NCBI RefSeq assembly: GCF_023278565.1
Contig: NC_064677.1
Span: forward strand, 7,006,001-7,070,000
Reading direction: 5' to 3'
DNA from: Colletotrichum lupini
Taxonomy: Eukaryota; Ascomycota; Sordariomycetes; Glomerellales; Glomerellaceae
DNA: 64,000 nucleotides
In this document: in pieces, positions 48,968 to 60,006 of the stretch
How the letters are laid out: each line of letters starts with the position of its first letter
How positions within the stretch are numbered: the stretch's first letter is position 1
Program-made: the position numbers and the translations under genes
Notes under the pieces: generated by a model
The model's input: only the letters and a program-made list of their open reading frames with translations
Databases searched by the model: none
Told to the model about the DNA's origin: nothing

Positions 48968-49628
48968 ATGAGCAGTCATAGATCTACAGACTCTGGTCGC
49001 AAGTCATCAAGAAAGACCACGACGGTGTCGACTCCATCGCCGTATAGCCCAGGCCAACCCTACGTTACCACTCAGTATAACGGTTGGCCGGCGACCGCGC
49101 CGGTATCTAGACAAGCGGGCGGCGGGCAACAATACACTCATCAGCCCTCGTCCTCGACCTCAACGCCGTACCCCGTCTACACCGATAACTCGAGTCAGCC
49201 TTCGTGGAATAGTTCAACAGGGAGCCAAGGGTACGTTGATCCCAGTAACGACTCAACTTATTGGGTTCTCCTAACAAAAGAATAGTGGAATTCAGTACGG
49301 CGATCCCGTCAGAGACGCAGACGTGGCTTATAGTCGTCAACAAAGTGCTGAATACGCTCAAGGTCATCCGGGCACCACGCAGTCCCCTTCAGGGTATCGG
49401 ATCGACCACCAAGCGGAGCTCGCCAAATTTGACCAGAGCTACCAAGGTCAATCATTGACAGGAACCAAGCCGTATTATTCTACGTCCACATACGCTCCCA
49501 CCCTTGATCTCGACTTCCCTCCAAGCCAAAGTCAAAGCCAAAGCCAAAGCAGAAGGGACGACAGACGCGGGGGCTCATCGGTCTCTGGAAGCAAGCATCA
49601 TTCCTCTTCGTCTCGTCGTCATAAATAG
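48968..49628 (+). CDS. hypothetical Ser/Gln/Tyr-rich low-complexity protein
   Basis: Two exons, 48968-49230 and 49286-49628, separated by a 55-bp intron (GTACGT...CTAAC...AATAG) that splits a Gly codon. Product 201 aa. Exon 1 starts MSSHRSTDSGRKSS and is rich in Ser, Thr, Pro, Gln and Tyr. Exon 2 begins GIQYGDPVRDADVAYSRQQ, contains YRIDHQAELAKFDQSYQ, then a four-fold QS repeat and a basic SRRDDRRGG / SSSSRRHK tail. There is no signal peptide, membrane segment or known domain. Composition suggests an intrinsically disordered, possibly RNA- or condensate-associated protein; that is inference. Both halves share composition and repeat style, which supports the splice. The family is not recognised. 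Confidence 0.7.
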
Positions 49629-51615
49629 AGCCCGTTCTTTGCCGAAGCCTGCCAAGGTATGCATCATCGTTTGACACTTGTCCACATCTCTTCTGACTTC
49701 TCGTGTAGCAGTCGTGCTTGGTACCAGATACACTTGTAGCGTCTCACATAGACTCGTCTCAGTTGGATATGTCGATGACTTGCCGTGTTGACGATAGACC
49801 GTTTCCTTTGCCATAGACTTTGCACCTTCTAAGAACAGAGAGTGGTTCGCGAGGACTACTGAGAAGTAAAACAAAAAAGAGGAAAAAGAAAAAAAAAAAA
49901 AAAAAAAAAAGGTCCGGCGCAGATTGTATTTGTTCTTGGGTGGCATCATAGCATCTGAAGCCAAGGGGTAAGGAGAGGAGTAATAGAAGGAAATGCTTCG
50001 ATAGGTTTGACTTACATTGATATTCGGGTTGTCAGTTCGTATCCTTGTTCTGCTATCCTTCGACATCGTTTGCTGGCGTGGTTCATAATTCAATAGACTT
50101 GTATAACATATCTTACTTTACAACACTGCAAAGTGTCCGGTGCATCGTCCATTTATGAGGCGGGTTGGGTCTTTATACTCTCATGACTCCATGGCATGTA
50201 GTCAAAGGAGTGACTCAAACAAGCGGCGCTTTTTGCGGCTGTCTGCCGTGTCGAAACCTAAAATTGTTATGCCGTGCTAGGCTGCCTCGAACATCACTGG
50301 TCGCCAGTAAGTGGTTCGTTCTGAGGTGTTTCGCCGATTGACTGTTCTGATCGAATCACAATCTGACTGGGTCCAGGCAGACAGCAAGGAGATCCGTAAC
50401 TTATAAAGATAGCCGTCCGCCCTCTTCCAAATCATTTCTGTTTTTCGCCTCCCCTATCTCTTGAGAAATTTTCGCCCTCGCTCTTCGGTTCGACGTCGAC
50501 CCTCCGAGTCGTCGTTGTCCATGACTCGGCGGCGGCATTGGGCTGCGAGTGCCACAAATGGTCTGAGGCTGCGCCCCGTGGCGGCAAACGGCTCCGGAGT
50601 CTCGGCCTTCACAGCGTCTCAGCTGCGCCCTATGACCGGCGCCGCCGGCTGTTGGTTTGTTGGTTGAACCTTGAATGCAGTGCACATTGTCCTATCATCG
50701 CGGCGGTGATTGGTTCCTCTGTCCTGAACGGACCCCTGTCTGCAGCGAAGATCTCCGTTGCACCCGGGGCAAAGCAATGCTGTGCTGAAAAGTCGCCTCA
50801 TCAAGAGAACATCGCGCGCTATATCTCCGGCATTCGTAGTCGGCCATGGCAATATCAACAAGTTCCCTTCTGGAGGCCTCAAGGTGGAAGGGAAGAGGTG
50901 AGGTTGAATTTGTCTCCGGTAAGGTCAAAGCGGCGCCGATTCTGGCGGGTCTCGCCGAAACTTAGACTTCTGGCTCCTGTTTGCGGCAGGTGCCAAATGC
51001 ATCACACCACTTTGAAGGAGCAAACGGTTGGATAATGAAAAGCAGTGAAAGAACCAATGTTGGATTGCATGAAATTGTGACAGAGAACCAGGAATTCGGT
51101 CTGCTTTTGTACCTAGCCATAAACACGGAAGCGTTGCCTCACACTGACATGGTGAGCATGCCACTTCCTTGGGGGCGCAGTTTGTAGGCGAATGCGAAGT
51201 GGTTCATCTTCCAGCATACGAAGGATTTGAGTCACTAAGGGTTAATTAACTGATGCCTAGTTACTTATCCGCAGCGGATCTTGTGGTTGTAGTTAGCCGC
51301 TCAAGTAATACGAGGGACCTAACCGACATTCGGCGTGAGTCAAAATGGCATCCAAACTCAAAGCTGGATACGCCTATTTATCCGGCTACTTCAACATCCC
51401 TCCCCTAATGGCCCATTGAGAAAACTCGTCTTCAGCAACTAAAGCAGCCGATTCTCACCTGCGCCAGCGACTTGACTCTAGGTAAGACGGACGTTCCGCT
51501 AGGTCGCGGACTTGCACCCAATCATCAAGTACCTAGCACCCCTTACCCCCGTGAACCAAAGTTTCAAGTATCGCCATTATACGACATACACAATCAATCC
51601 GAATCAGGAGAAACC
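49629..51615. other. intergenic, about 2.0 kb
   Basis: Region between two plus-strand genes. It contains a 22-base A run (49889-49910) about 260 bp after the previous stop codon. Short overlapping frames at 50401-51187 on both strands have no support. The last few hundred bases are presumably the promoter and leader of the cyclase gene. Confidence 0.5.
49889..49910. repeat. poly(A) run of 22 bases
   Basis: Uninterrupted homopolymer preceded by A-rich sequence with G interruptions. No target duplication was found, so there is no evidence of a retrotransposed copy; a simple-sequence tract is most likely. Confidence 0.85.
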
Positions 51616-53027
51616 ATGTCCCGCAAGCCCATCGAAATCGACGGGCGGACCGGCGAAGGAGGCGGACAATTAGTTCGCGTCGCCATAGCCCTCGCAGCAG
51701 TCACCACTCAGCCGGTACGCATCACAAACGTAAGAGGGAATCGTCCTTCCCGTGGCGGAGGTGGTAGTGGGAGTAGTAAGAAAGGCGACAACAGTGGCCG
51801 CAAAGGAGGCGGTGAGCACCCACGCGTTCACTTATACACAGCCCATCTCAACCAACCTGACACCGTAAACTAACAACAACGAACACAGGTCTCAAAGCCC
51901 AACACGTCACCGCAATTCGGTGGCTAGCAGAAGCAACAGACGCAGAGGTAGAAGGCCTCTCCGTAGGCAGCAGCATCCTAACCTTCATCCCCCGTCTCTC
52001 CCCCTCTGCTGCTCTCGTCAACAAGTCCCGCAAGATCAAGATCGTGGCGGATACGAGCGCGGCGAGCACGCTCCTGATTCTCCAGGCCATCCTCCCGTTC
52101 CTTCTCTTCGCAGGCGGAGACGAAGCCAAACCCATCGAGCTCGAGATCCAGGGCGGGACGAATGTAGACTTCTCGCTCTCGTACGAGTACCCAGACCAAG
52201 TCCTCCTCCCACGCCTGGAAACGTCATTCGAGAGCGTACGCGTCGAGCGGAAACTGATTAGCCGCGGATGGAGTAAAGGACCGCAGAGCAGAGGCTCCAT
52301 CGTGCTCACGATTCACCCTCTTAAGCCAGGCCAGCCGCTGCGTCAGCTATCTCCCATAACGAACCCATACGACGGTACCCCCTCCGAACGTTGCAAGGTA
52401 GTACACTCCATAGACGTCACAATGATCGTCCCTTCCTACCAGCAGGCCATTCTCCAAGAAACACTAGCAACGGAAATCGCCGGAGCTTTTCCCCACGCAG
52501 AGCTGGTGTACAAGCACGCTGAGGACTCGGGCAGCGACAAGCGGACGTATACCCTCCTGGTAGCCAAGGACGCCTCTGGGATGCTACGTTGGGGCTGCGA
52601 CGAGTCCGCGTCTCCGAAGCAGAGCCGGCGTAGACAACTTGGGCATGAGCACGACGATTTCGCGTGGGCCATCAGCCGCGCGGTCGTTTGCCGTCTACTT
52701 GGTGAACTATCGATACCGGGCTCGACGGTGGACAAGTTCTTACAGGATCAGCTTATCATCTTCCAGGCTTTGGCGGAAGGGACAACGTCGTTCCCACGTG
52801 CTGCTGCGCCGAGCAGCGGCAGTGATGACGACGTGGAGGTTGCGAGTCAAGACATGGCGCAGTTGGATCTAGGGGAGAGGATGAGGAAGGATAGGACAGA
52901 TAAGCCATTCGGATATGGCAGCTTGCATGCTCAGACGGCGAGATGGGTGGCGTCAGAGATCTTGCCTTCGGTGGAGTGGTATAACAAAGGGACGATATGC
53001 AAAGGGGTTGGAACGAGCTTCAGCTAA
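51616..53027 (+). CDS. RNA 3'-terminal phosphate cyclase family protein
   Basis: Two exons, 51616-51811 and 51889-53027, with a 77-bp intron (GTGAGC...ACTAAC...ACACAG). Product 444 aa. The family converts RNA 3'-phosphates to 2',3'-cyclic phosphates using ATP. The family signature GEGGGQLVR is at residues 13-21 after [24 protein letters not shown] and [18 protein letters not shown] match the core. His412 in [10 protein letters not shown] sits where the active-site His of true cyclases lies, before the terminal helix. A Gly/Ser/Lys-rich insert (46-66, [15 protein letters not shown]) straddles the splice site, and a Ser/Asp acidic loop precedes [10 protein letters not shown]. Rcl1-like relatives lack the catalytic His, so its presence favours an active cyclase. 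The start is the first in-frame ATG of the conserved N-terminus; the frame extends upstream without another ATG. It is convergent with the next gene, 143 bp apart. Confidence 0.9.
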
Positions 53028-53170
53028 GAAAACTGGATATATCGAACAACGCAACCTGGAACCTGAACAGAAAGCTTCAAACACACACAAAATCAGTCTG
53101 CCTCCAACTCCGTGCCAATAACAAGCGCCATGTGAAAGATGATCCAAAACAATTTTTCATGTCCCAGCCC

Positions 53171-54814
53171 TCACTTTGCCTTGCTAGCAGGAGCAATCGT
53201 CCACTGTCCCTCCCTCAAACTAGCAGGGCTACATTTCCACGAGCATCCTCTCCTCAAGAACGGAACAGCCCCCTCGTTCTCCTCATCCAAATCCGTCCAG
53301 GGGCGAGCCTTGACGACGTGACCTTCTTGGGTTTGCCTGCTCTCGACAAGGCAAACCTGCCACCACTCCAGCCACTGCGTTGTGGGTGCCACAAAGGGCT
53401 TCTTACACGCGGAACAAGTAAGTCCGCCAACTTCACGCTGGTCGGCAGCACGCTCGAGTAGGGCTTGCAAGTGAGGCAGCGAATCAGGGATGTAGTCGGG
53501 CAGGTCGCCGAGGTCGGAGCTCTTGTAAGCACTTCGTAGTGCCAACTCCATCAGACTAGGAACGCGACTTCCCTTTGCACTCGGAACGCTTCTTCCAGCG
53601 GACTTTGAGTGGTAGGGTGCCGATGACGGTGGGGAGATGAGGGATGTGCTGTCTCCAGTGTCGTCCATCCGCTCCGTCTGCACGATCACTCCCTCCGGGT
53701 CAAGGCGGAACTCAGAGTGCGAGAAGCCCGAGCTATCGAGATAGTGGACTGGTGATCGCACGATAAACCTGCCTGCAACACCGTCAAAGCCGGGTCTCCA
53801 TGCCTCGGTCAGTTCCGACCCCCCAGAAGCGCCGCTCTCAAGACTTTCCAAGTCAGCCAGCGCAGGCCGCTCAGCCGCCTGGAAGAAGTGATTGCCCTGT
53901 AGAAGCAACTCTTCCAAGGCGGAGGGAGCTGCCATGAGATCCAGAAGCTCGGCCGGGAGGTATCTAAGCAAGTTCTGGGCGAGGTTCAGGGTGCGAAGAC
54001 TTCGCATCTTGCCAATCGCAGGGGGCAGCTCCCGTAGTCGGCATCCACGGAGCGAAAGCACTGTCAGGTGCTCCAGGTCGAATATGGCCCCCGGAAGCCG
54101 CTGCAGAGGGTTGCGGTACAGATACAGCTGCAAAGCGGGATCCTTCTGCTCAAACGGTACTCCTTCGGCAACAATGGGAATGCAGGAGAATTCGGACAGA
54201 GGGCGAATGGTAGCATCGGTAAGAGTCTTGAGTCCCATCATGCTGTTTACAGTCAGATCTACTGGGGTGCCTGCAGTTGGGTCGCGCACTCACGATAGAT
54301 CAATGTACTCGGTGCCAGAGTCCAAACATTGCTGTACCCTGTCCCGCGCTTCCAGTTCCTCGGCCGAGATGACGTTGCGCCGCCGAGCCATTACCCGGTC
54401 GAGCTGAGGTAGCTTCGACTGCGTCGGCAGATCGGGCATCATCACGCTCTCGTCGCCATCTGTGCTGTCGCTGCCCATCCAGACACCACTGTCCAGGTCG
54501 CGCTTCAAGGTTCGCTTGCCCCTCAGCGCTGGCCGTGGCTCCCCGGTTGCAGAATCGGAAGAGGCAGGCTGCTGGTGGAACCAAGAGCCTACATACTTCT
54601 TCTTCTTTCGCCGTCCCTCGACATAGTTGTCCAGACCTGGGTCGTCATCGCTGGAAAATACGGCAGGATCACTAGAGTTGGACCATGATGGCGGCGCGAC
54701 AGAGTGGCTTTTAAAGTTGTACCTCCGCTTTCTCGGATTATTGCTAAAACTTTGGGTCTGGGCGTTCCATGAGATGGACGGCAACAAGCTGGGAAGACTG
54801 GGTTCGTCGGCCAT
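53171..54814 (-). CDS. leucine-rich repeat protein with C-terminal Cys motifs
   Basis: Two exons, complement(54294-54814) and complement(53171-54242), with a 51-bp intron (GTGAGT...CTGAC...AAACAG). Product 530 aa. Residues 1-170 are disordered and basic (RKKKK at about 68-72), with an IDL-type segment just before the splice. Residues about 211-294 carry three to four LRRs (LQLYLYRNPLQRLP, LTVLSLRGCRLRELP, LRTLNLAQNLLRYLP, LEELLLQGNHF), of the type with Leu-Pro ends. A linker rich in Ser/Pro leads to CSAC (450-453), C471 and GCSWKC (507-511), which may form a zinc-binding fold. Such proteins usually act as protein-interaction scaffolds; the specific role is unknown. No signal peptide or membrane segment is visible. 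Confidence 0.85.
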
Positions 54815-55762
54815 GGCGAAGATTGAAAAGAAGATGTAAGAGAAACGAGTCTGAAATGTGTGCGAGGTCCAGCCGGCACCAAGAGATTGGGAAGCTCCCG
54901 TCCGAGGCCCGCCACCACGACCCTCGCCCGCGGGTGGGACAGCGCGTGTCGTGACGCAGGTGGGGGTTCGAACGCGTTCGGCCAGGGTCAAGTCCCACAG
55001 GGGTATTCCGCTCACACGATCTCCGAAGATAGCTCCGAACACCCTTGCACTGAGTTCCAGGAGCTGTCAAAGTGCAAGCTGGAAAGACCTCGGAGTTATC
55101 AACTTATTCAGTCTCTCGAAAAGCCATGAAAAAAGGTCATTGTTTACGTCTTGACGCGACCAACAGTTGCCTACTGGCCCTCCCGAAACTTAGAAGCCCT
55201 TGCCCAAAAGCGGCCTAGCCTTCTTTCCTTCCCCGGGAGTCGTGACACCCTGAACCCCACCCATGCACAGGCCAATCGATAGCCGTTATCTTCAGCCTTC
55301 AGGGTCTCCGCAGCGGTAACACGCGGGGCATCAGATGCACGAAATCCAGGAACCAAGATTAGCCCCTCGTCATACGATGACACTTTAGCACCAGCTGCAC
55401 ATGACACTCTCCCCCGTTGCGCATAGCTTTTCACTTTGGTCTGAAGGCTTCCAAAATCGCGTGGTGGTCAAGATTCAGTCCTTGATAAACCGTCAGTTTC
55501 CCCATTGACATATGTCCTGACCATCTCTATTGAGGCAAGTCCTCATCCTGAAGAGCATAATAACTCTTTGCATGAGAAAGGTACAAACGAGGCCTACAAG
55601 TACCATGACTTGATAACCTGGCGGCGTAGAACTTGCATTGAGTCAAGCTGCGCATGCTGTAGAGATTGCGGATGATCAAGGTATCAATCCCGGTCCATCC
55701 ATCTCAACCGGGGTATTGCCGCACATCACGACGCATTCACACTGACAACCCGAGGACATCTC
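54815..55762. other. intergenic between LRR and phosducin-like genes
   Basis: Promoter and leader of the LRR gene plus the 3' region of the phosducin-like gene. An 87-codon minus-strand frame at 55171-55434 starts at GTG and looks weakly protein-like, but there is no ATG, splice context or known motif, so I do not call it. Confidence 0.45.
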
Positions 55763-56595
55763 TCAGTCCCAGTCGTCATCGTCGCTGTCGTGTCCTTTGG
55801 ACTTTGACACATTTCCTTGTCGGATACCTTTGCCCATTGCCCTCTCCTCCTCTTCGTCTTCTGCTTGCCTCCGGCGCTTGGCCACGCGCATATCCGTCTC
55901 TGGTACAGCGCCAACCTCGACCAACAGGTTATCCAGCTGAAGCATGTTGATCTTGACGCCTCCCATCTGCACAAGTGTCACGACCTGCTTAGCAATGTCG
56001 CCATTCTTGTAGACCAAGATCGTCGGGCAGTTTCGTTCGGGGTAGTTCTCGATGGCCTTGTCCGCGCGCATTTCACAGAATTTGATCTCTCCGTATTCCT
56101 GCGCTGCCTGCTTCCAAAGCTCTGATAGCACTCGCGACTCGACGTTTGTGCCCAGTGATGACGTCAAATTGACAAAGACCGGGCCGTTGTTGGATGCTTC
56201 TGTGACCTCGCGCGAGTATTCGGGTTTTGAAATCGGGTAGACGGTGCCATGGAGGGCCTTCTTGGTAAGCTCGTTGAGCTCTTGCATTCTGCGCTGACGG
56301 TATTGTTCCAGGAATGCCTCATCTTCGTCATCCTCCAGCTCATCAAGCTCGTCGAGATCCTTGCCCTCAAGTCGATTCTCATGCGCTAACCTGCGACCTT
56401 CCGCGATGGCCTCTTCGATCATGGGAGTCGGGCTGGGAGGCTTCTCTGGGATGACGCCATGTTTCCGGAGAATGTCGTTCCTGGCAGCACGTGTCAGGAG
56501 TCGCCGAGTAGCTGTCGCGAGATAACATACCACTCGGTATCTGCATTGGGATCATCGATTGGGACTTGTATCCTCTGGTCCATCGGCGCTGCCAT
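55763..56595 (-). CDS. phosducin-like protein 2 / 3 family (CCT chaperonin cofactor)
   Basis: Two exons, complement(56531-56595) and complement(55763-56480), with a 50-bp intron (GTATGT...TGCCAG) that splits the Trp codon of DTEWNDILRKHG, the most conserved segment of the family. Product 260 aa. The family binds the CCT/TRiC chaperonin and helps actin and tubulin fold; the yeast member PLP2 is essential. N-terminal helices (residues 22-105) contain IPEKPPSPTP and a Glu/Asp stretch (DELDELEDDEDEAF). A thioredoxin-like domain spans about 121-215 (PVFVNLTSS, KFCEMRADKAIENYPERNCPT, VYKNGD) but lacks a CXXC redox motif, as usual for phosducins. The C-terminus ends DSDDDDWD, an acidic tail typical of PLP2. 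It diverges from the eS27 gene across 581 bp. Confidence 0.93.
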
Positions 56596-57176
56596 TGTGA
56601 CGGTATTTTGTATGCGAGCAAGCGTAAGTGCAGTAAGGTACGTAGGTGAGAGTGTTTATGTGTCCAAGGCCAGAGGCTAAATGTTGGTGGATGCTACTGA
56701 CACCTTAATGATATGGGCAGTGACTTCAGGCTGCAGGTTAATATCGCAGATGCCTAAGTACCCGACTGCCTGGAGAGAATGACATGGAACATGGAAGCGG
56801 CTCAAGGTGACCAGCGGCCAGGCCAGCGGTGACACCCCGCCCTCACCAAGCTGTTTGCGGGTGCACTTGCCTTAGGTAAGATGGCCGGGGCAGCAGGTCC
56901 GCAGCCAATCACAGGCGATAGTAAAGTGTAGGCGTCAAGTCCCGTGATCCAGCCCTCCTCGGCACACTGTCCTCCCCTAAATCTTTAATGTGGGTCCTCG
57001 GAGAGAGGATTTTTGGCGGACGGGTCCCCTCTCTGGCTCACAATTCCACCACCCCATCATCACCGTTCTTTTGCGAGTGCTACAATCTGCTCTCTCAACA
57101 CCACCAGATTCCCGTCAAGCCCGACAGCACTCGCATCCGATAACCGATCAATCAATCCTCGATCAGATCAGTCAAG
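56596..57176. promoter_or_regulatory. shared divergent promoter region of phosducin-like and eS27 genes
   Basis: 581 bp between two start codons pointing away from each other. It contains a TC-rich leader just upstream of the eS27 ATG (CTCTCAACACCACC, then CAATCCTCGATCAG), as is common for fungal ribosomal protein genes. Individual sites cannot be assigned by eye. Confidence 0.45.
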
Positions 57177-57784
57177 ATGGTAAGGCCCTCCTGCTGCCAT
57201 GGCATTTTATGCCTGGCATCACCCGTGTGATGTTGTCTTCTTCCACGACGAAACGAAACCCGAACAAACCGACCGCATTGGGAACACGCGAGTGGCGAAA
57301 AAAAAAATATCATGGCAAGAGGAGGAAAAGATGGTTACGGCTGGGCTGTGGAGGAAGGACACGACGATTGCGCATGCGACATTTGATGAAGGAACCATCA
57401 TGCTGATGGCTTCTCCCCCAGGTTCTCGCCGTTGATCTCCTCAACCCCTCCCCGGCCGCCGAGGCCCGCAAGCACAAGCTCAAGGTACGATACACCCACG
57501 ATACCCTCACAACATCTTCACCTTACCTTACCTTACCTTCCCTACCCCTCCACACCACGAACATATGGTGACAGACATGATGATACTCACACATTGGACA
57601 GACCCTTGTGCCCGCGCCCCGCTCCTTCTTCATGGACGTCAAGTGCCCCGGTTGCTTCACCATCACCACCGTCTTCTCCCACGCCCAGACCGTCGTCATC
57701 TGCCAGGGATGCACCACCGTCCTCTGCCAGCCTACCGGTGGTAAGGCGAGACTCACTGAGGGCTGCTCTTTCCGCAGAAAGTAA
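57177..57784 (+). CDS. RPS27: 40S ribosomal protein eS27
   Basis: Three exons: 57177-57179 (only the ATG), 57422-57484 and 57602-57784. Intron 1 is 242 bp (GTAAGG...CCCCCAG) and intron 2 is 116 bp (GTACGA...GGACAG). Product 82 aa, the family's normal length. It is a small-subunit zinc protein near the head/platform of the 40S subunit. The start [12 protein letters not shown] and [10 protein letters not shown] are invariant family words. Cys37, Cys40, Cys56 and Cys59 form the C4 zinc site (CPGC, CQGC), followed by [17 protein letters not shown]. An initiator-only first exon with a long first intron is common in ribosomal protein genes and often carries expression-enhancing sequence; that role here is inference. 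Larger unspliced frames across the introns are spurious. Confidence 0.96.
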
Positions 57785-60006
57785 ACTGTTCGCCTCGACG
57801 GTTTTCTTTTAGCCCTTGGGTATTAACGACTTGGACGGTTCATCACTGGTGGGACATCTCGGATCTGCAAAAGCAAGCGACCTGGGCATGGGCGTATAGA
57901 CAACCCTGGCACGGGCTCTTAGAGTCTGCTGTCTTCGAACAGAACATAATCAGACACCTTTGCGGATAGAAGATGGAGCTTCCAAAAAAATCTCTTGACC
58001 AAAAAACACAGGGGCGTTTGGGGTCTCCGGATATCCTTTGCATCACCAATCGACGCATCTTTTCCTCAGTTTTCTTCTCTTTCCTCGCGCGGCCGACAAA
58101 ACAAGCAAACAAAAAGGCAACCAATCACTCACCACGCACACACTCCCTCATTCTCTGTCTCGTTCCGACGCCCGTCTCTTTTTGATGCGTTGCGTTTCTT
58201 CAGTCAGTACACGACAATGGGAGTTTTATGTCATCTCTCTGCATGGGGGGTGGACAGCTGGAAATGGCTTTCCGCATGAGCGTTTGGGTGGTCCACGGGA
58301 TGACCTGGACGTGAGGACGTGGAACCGCTGGTTGATGATCGCTTCATACCCGGAGTGCAGTGAGTTTCGGAGGAATCAGCACTGCTTGCGAAATTCAATG
58401 GTTTCCACAAACGCCCCGGCCGGCCTCTTGATAATGTGTTTTTCTCGTGATCTTGTGGTGTGTCTTTGGATGTGGTGAAGTGACGTGCTCGCGTGTACCT
58501 TGACGGATCTGCGACGACCCCCACTGGCTGTCCACTTATTTTGAATATTGAAGTTGCTAGTGAAGATGCATAGCCGCGTGAGGGCGGGCTCGTGTGTCTC
58601 GACCTTAAGATTTGTTTCACCTCACACCGGCCTCTCCGTGGCTCTCCAAATGGCTGGATCACCGACTATATCTCAACTTTGCGTAACACTGCTCTCCGCA
58701 GCCTAGTGCCAGTATCAGTGGCACACCACTAATTTGGAGAGCCTGATGCTGGGATTGATAAAGCCCAAGGATGCCTTGGCAGCTATCTCTCCATGGAACA
58801 AAACATCTGCCAAAGAAAACGTTGAAACCGTAAGGCCTCAAGAGGGTAGGTAAGGTTTGAGCCATGCTCTGAACAACGCTTTCGCTGTTGCACCACTAGA
58901 GCTTCTCCTCACGGCCTGCATAGTGCCCTGTTTGTGTATTCAGTTGCCTCAATTGGACAATGGAGGCGCACATCAAGGCCGTTTCTAAGGATGATCGCCT
59001 ATTATATGCGTCACCTTGCTGCGATGGCATGCTAGATGACACGACCTTCATTGCCACCGACGCTTAACCTACAAGGGCAGGAGAGAGTGAGAATAGAAGG
59101 ATGCAACAATCGTAATGGGAAGCATTGTTCAGAATCTCATTATAATACAAAACATGAATGAGATAGAACTCCGCCTCCTTTGCCCTCTCGGCCGATTCTG
59201 AAGAGGCCGTGTCGCCCGTTGTCAAACGGACTCCCGTTCCTTGAGGCAAGAGGCGGCCCGTGGAGCAGCAGCAAACTTGAATGAGAGAAACCCGCCCCGA
59301 CCAAGGAAGGGGGCAATGGGAATAATGGGAATGGAACGCAGGGGCGCCAATCATCCGCCGGTCAATGTCAGTTTCAGGGCACATGGTCCCCCACCAGCAC
59401 AGTTAAAGTGGTTTTTAGTGATTTTAGTGGGCTCTGGCCGCGCGAGTCTCGCGAAAAAACACGCCCAGACGCGCTTTCTCTCGCCTAATCGCCCAGCTGC
59501 CGCGGATCGTCGGATGTCCCATGCGTTGTCCCTCCGTTTCTCTGCCACTCTGGGCTGCCCGTTTCTCGCAACCTTGGAAAACCGCCCGACCCAGCGGCCC
59601 AGGTCCTTCAGTATCCCCCACCACCACCCCTTCCTTCCCCCTTCTTCTCGTATCAACTCAATCTCCCATCATCTTCCCAACCACTTTCTTTCTCCCCTCC
59701 TCCCCGCCCATCTCTCTTCTACGACATATCCTCTCTCGCTTCTGTACGTCATTTCTCGCTTGCGATCGTTTCTACGGTTACCACCTCCTACGCTTTTTCG
59801 GTCGACGAATTGAAACTCTCCACTCTACACCACCGAACTGCATCTCACGATACTTTTTCCTACGCCGACCGAGAAGAAGTCAACGCTTGGACCACAGCCT
59901 CCACGACGAGCCACGCCTCTTATCAACGTCAATTTCGACCAGTCTTCTAAAGGCCGACTGTGTCAACTTCAGCTAGTTTCTCGACTTCCTCAATCTCATC
60001 ACAACC
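57785..60006. other. 2.2-kb intergenic region with long TC-rich leader
   Basis: No gene supported. The first part contains the eS27 3' region. From about 59590 to 60000 the plus strand is strongly pyrimidine-rich with short upstream ATGs, typical of a 5' leader/promoter in ascomycetes, and leads to the gene at 60007. Frames of 100-217 codons here start from non-ATG codons or overlap the next gene in another frame. Confidence 0.5.

Noticed and set aside
49889..49910. poly(A) run as evidence for a retrogene
   Set aside because: The upstream gene has an intron and no flanking target duplication was found.
50401..51187. frames of 68-165 codons on both strands
   Set aside because: Overlap each other without any one standing out; treated as intergenic.
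55171..55434. 87-codon minus-strand frame with protein-like composition
   Set aside because: Begins with GTG, no ATG or splice site in support and no recognised family.
59241..59976. 190- and 151-codon plus-strand frames upstream of the PIP-box gene
   Set aside because: Pyrimidine-rich leader sequence translated as Ser/Pro/Leu; non-conserved appearance and conflict with the gene start.
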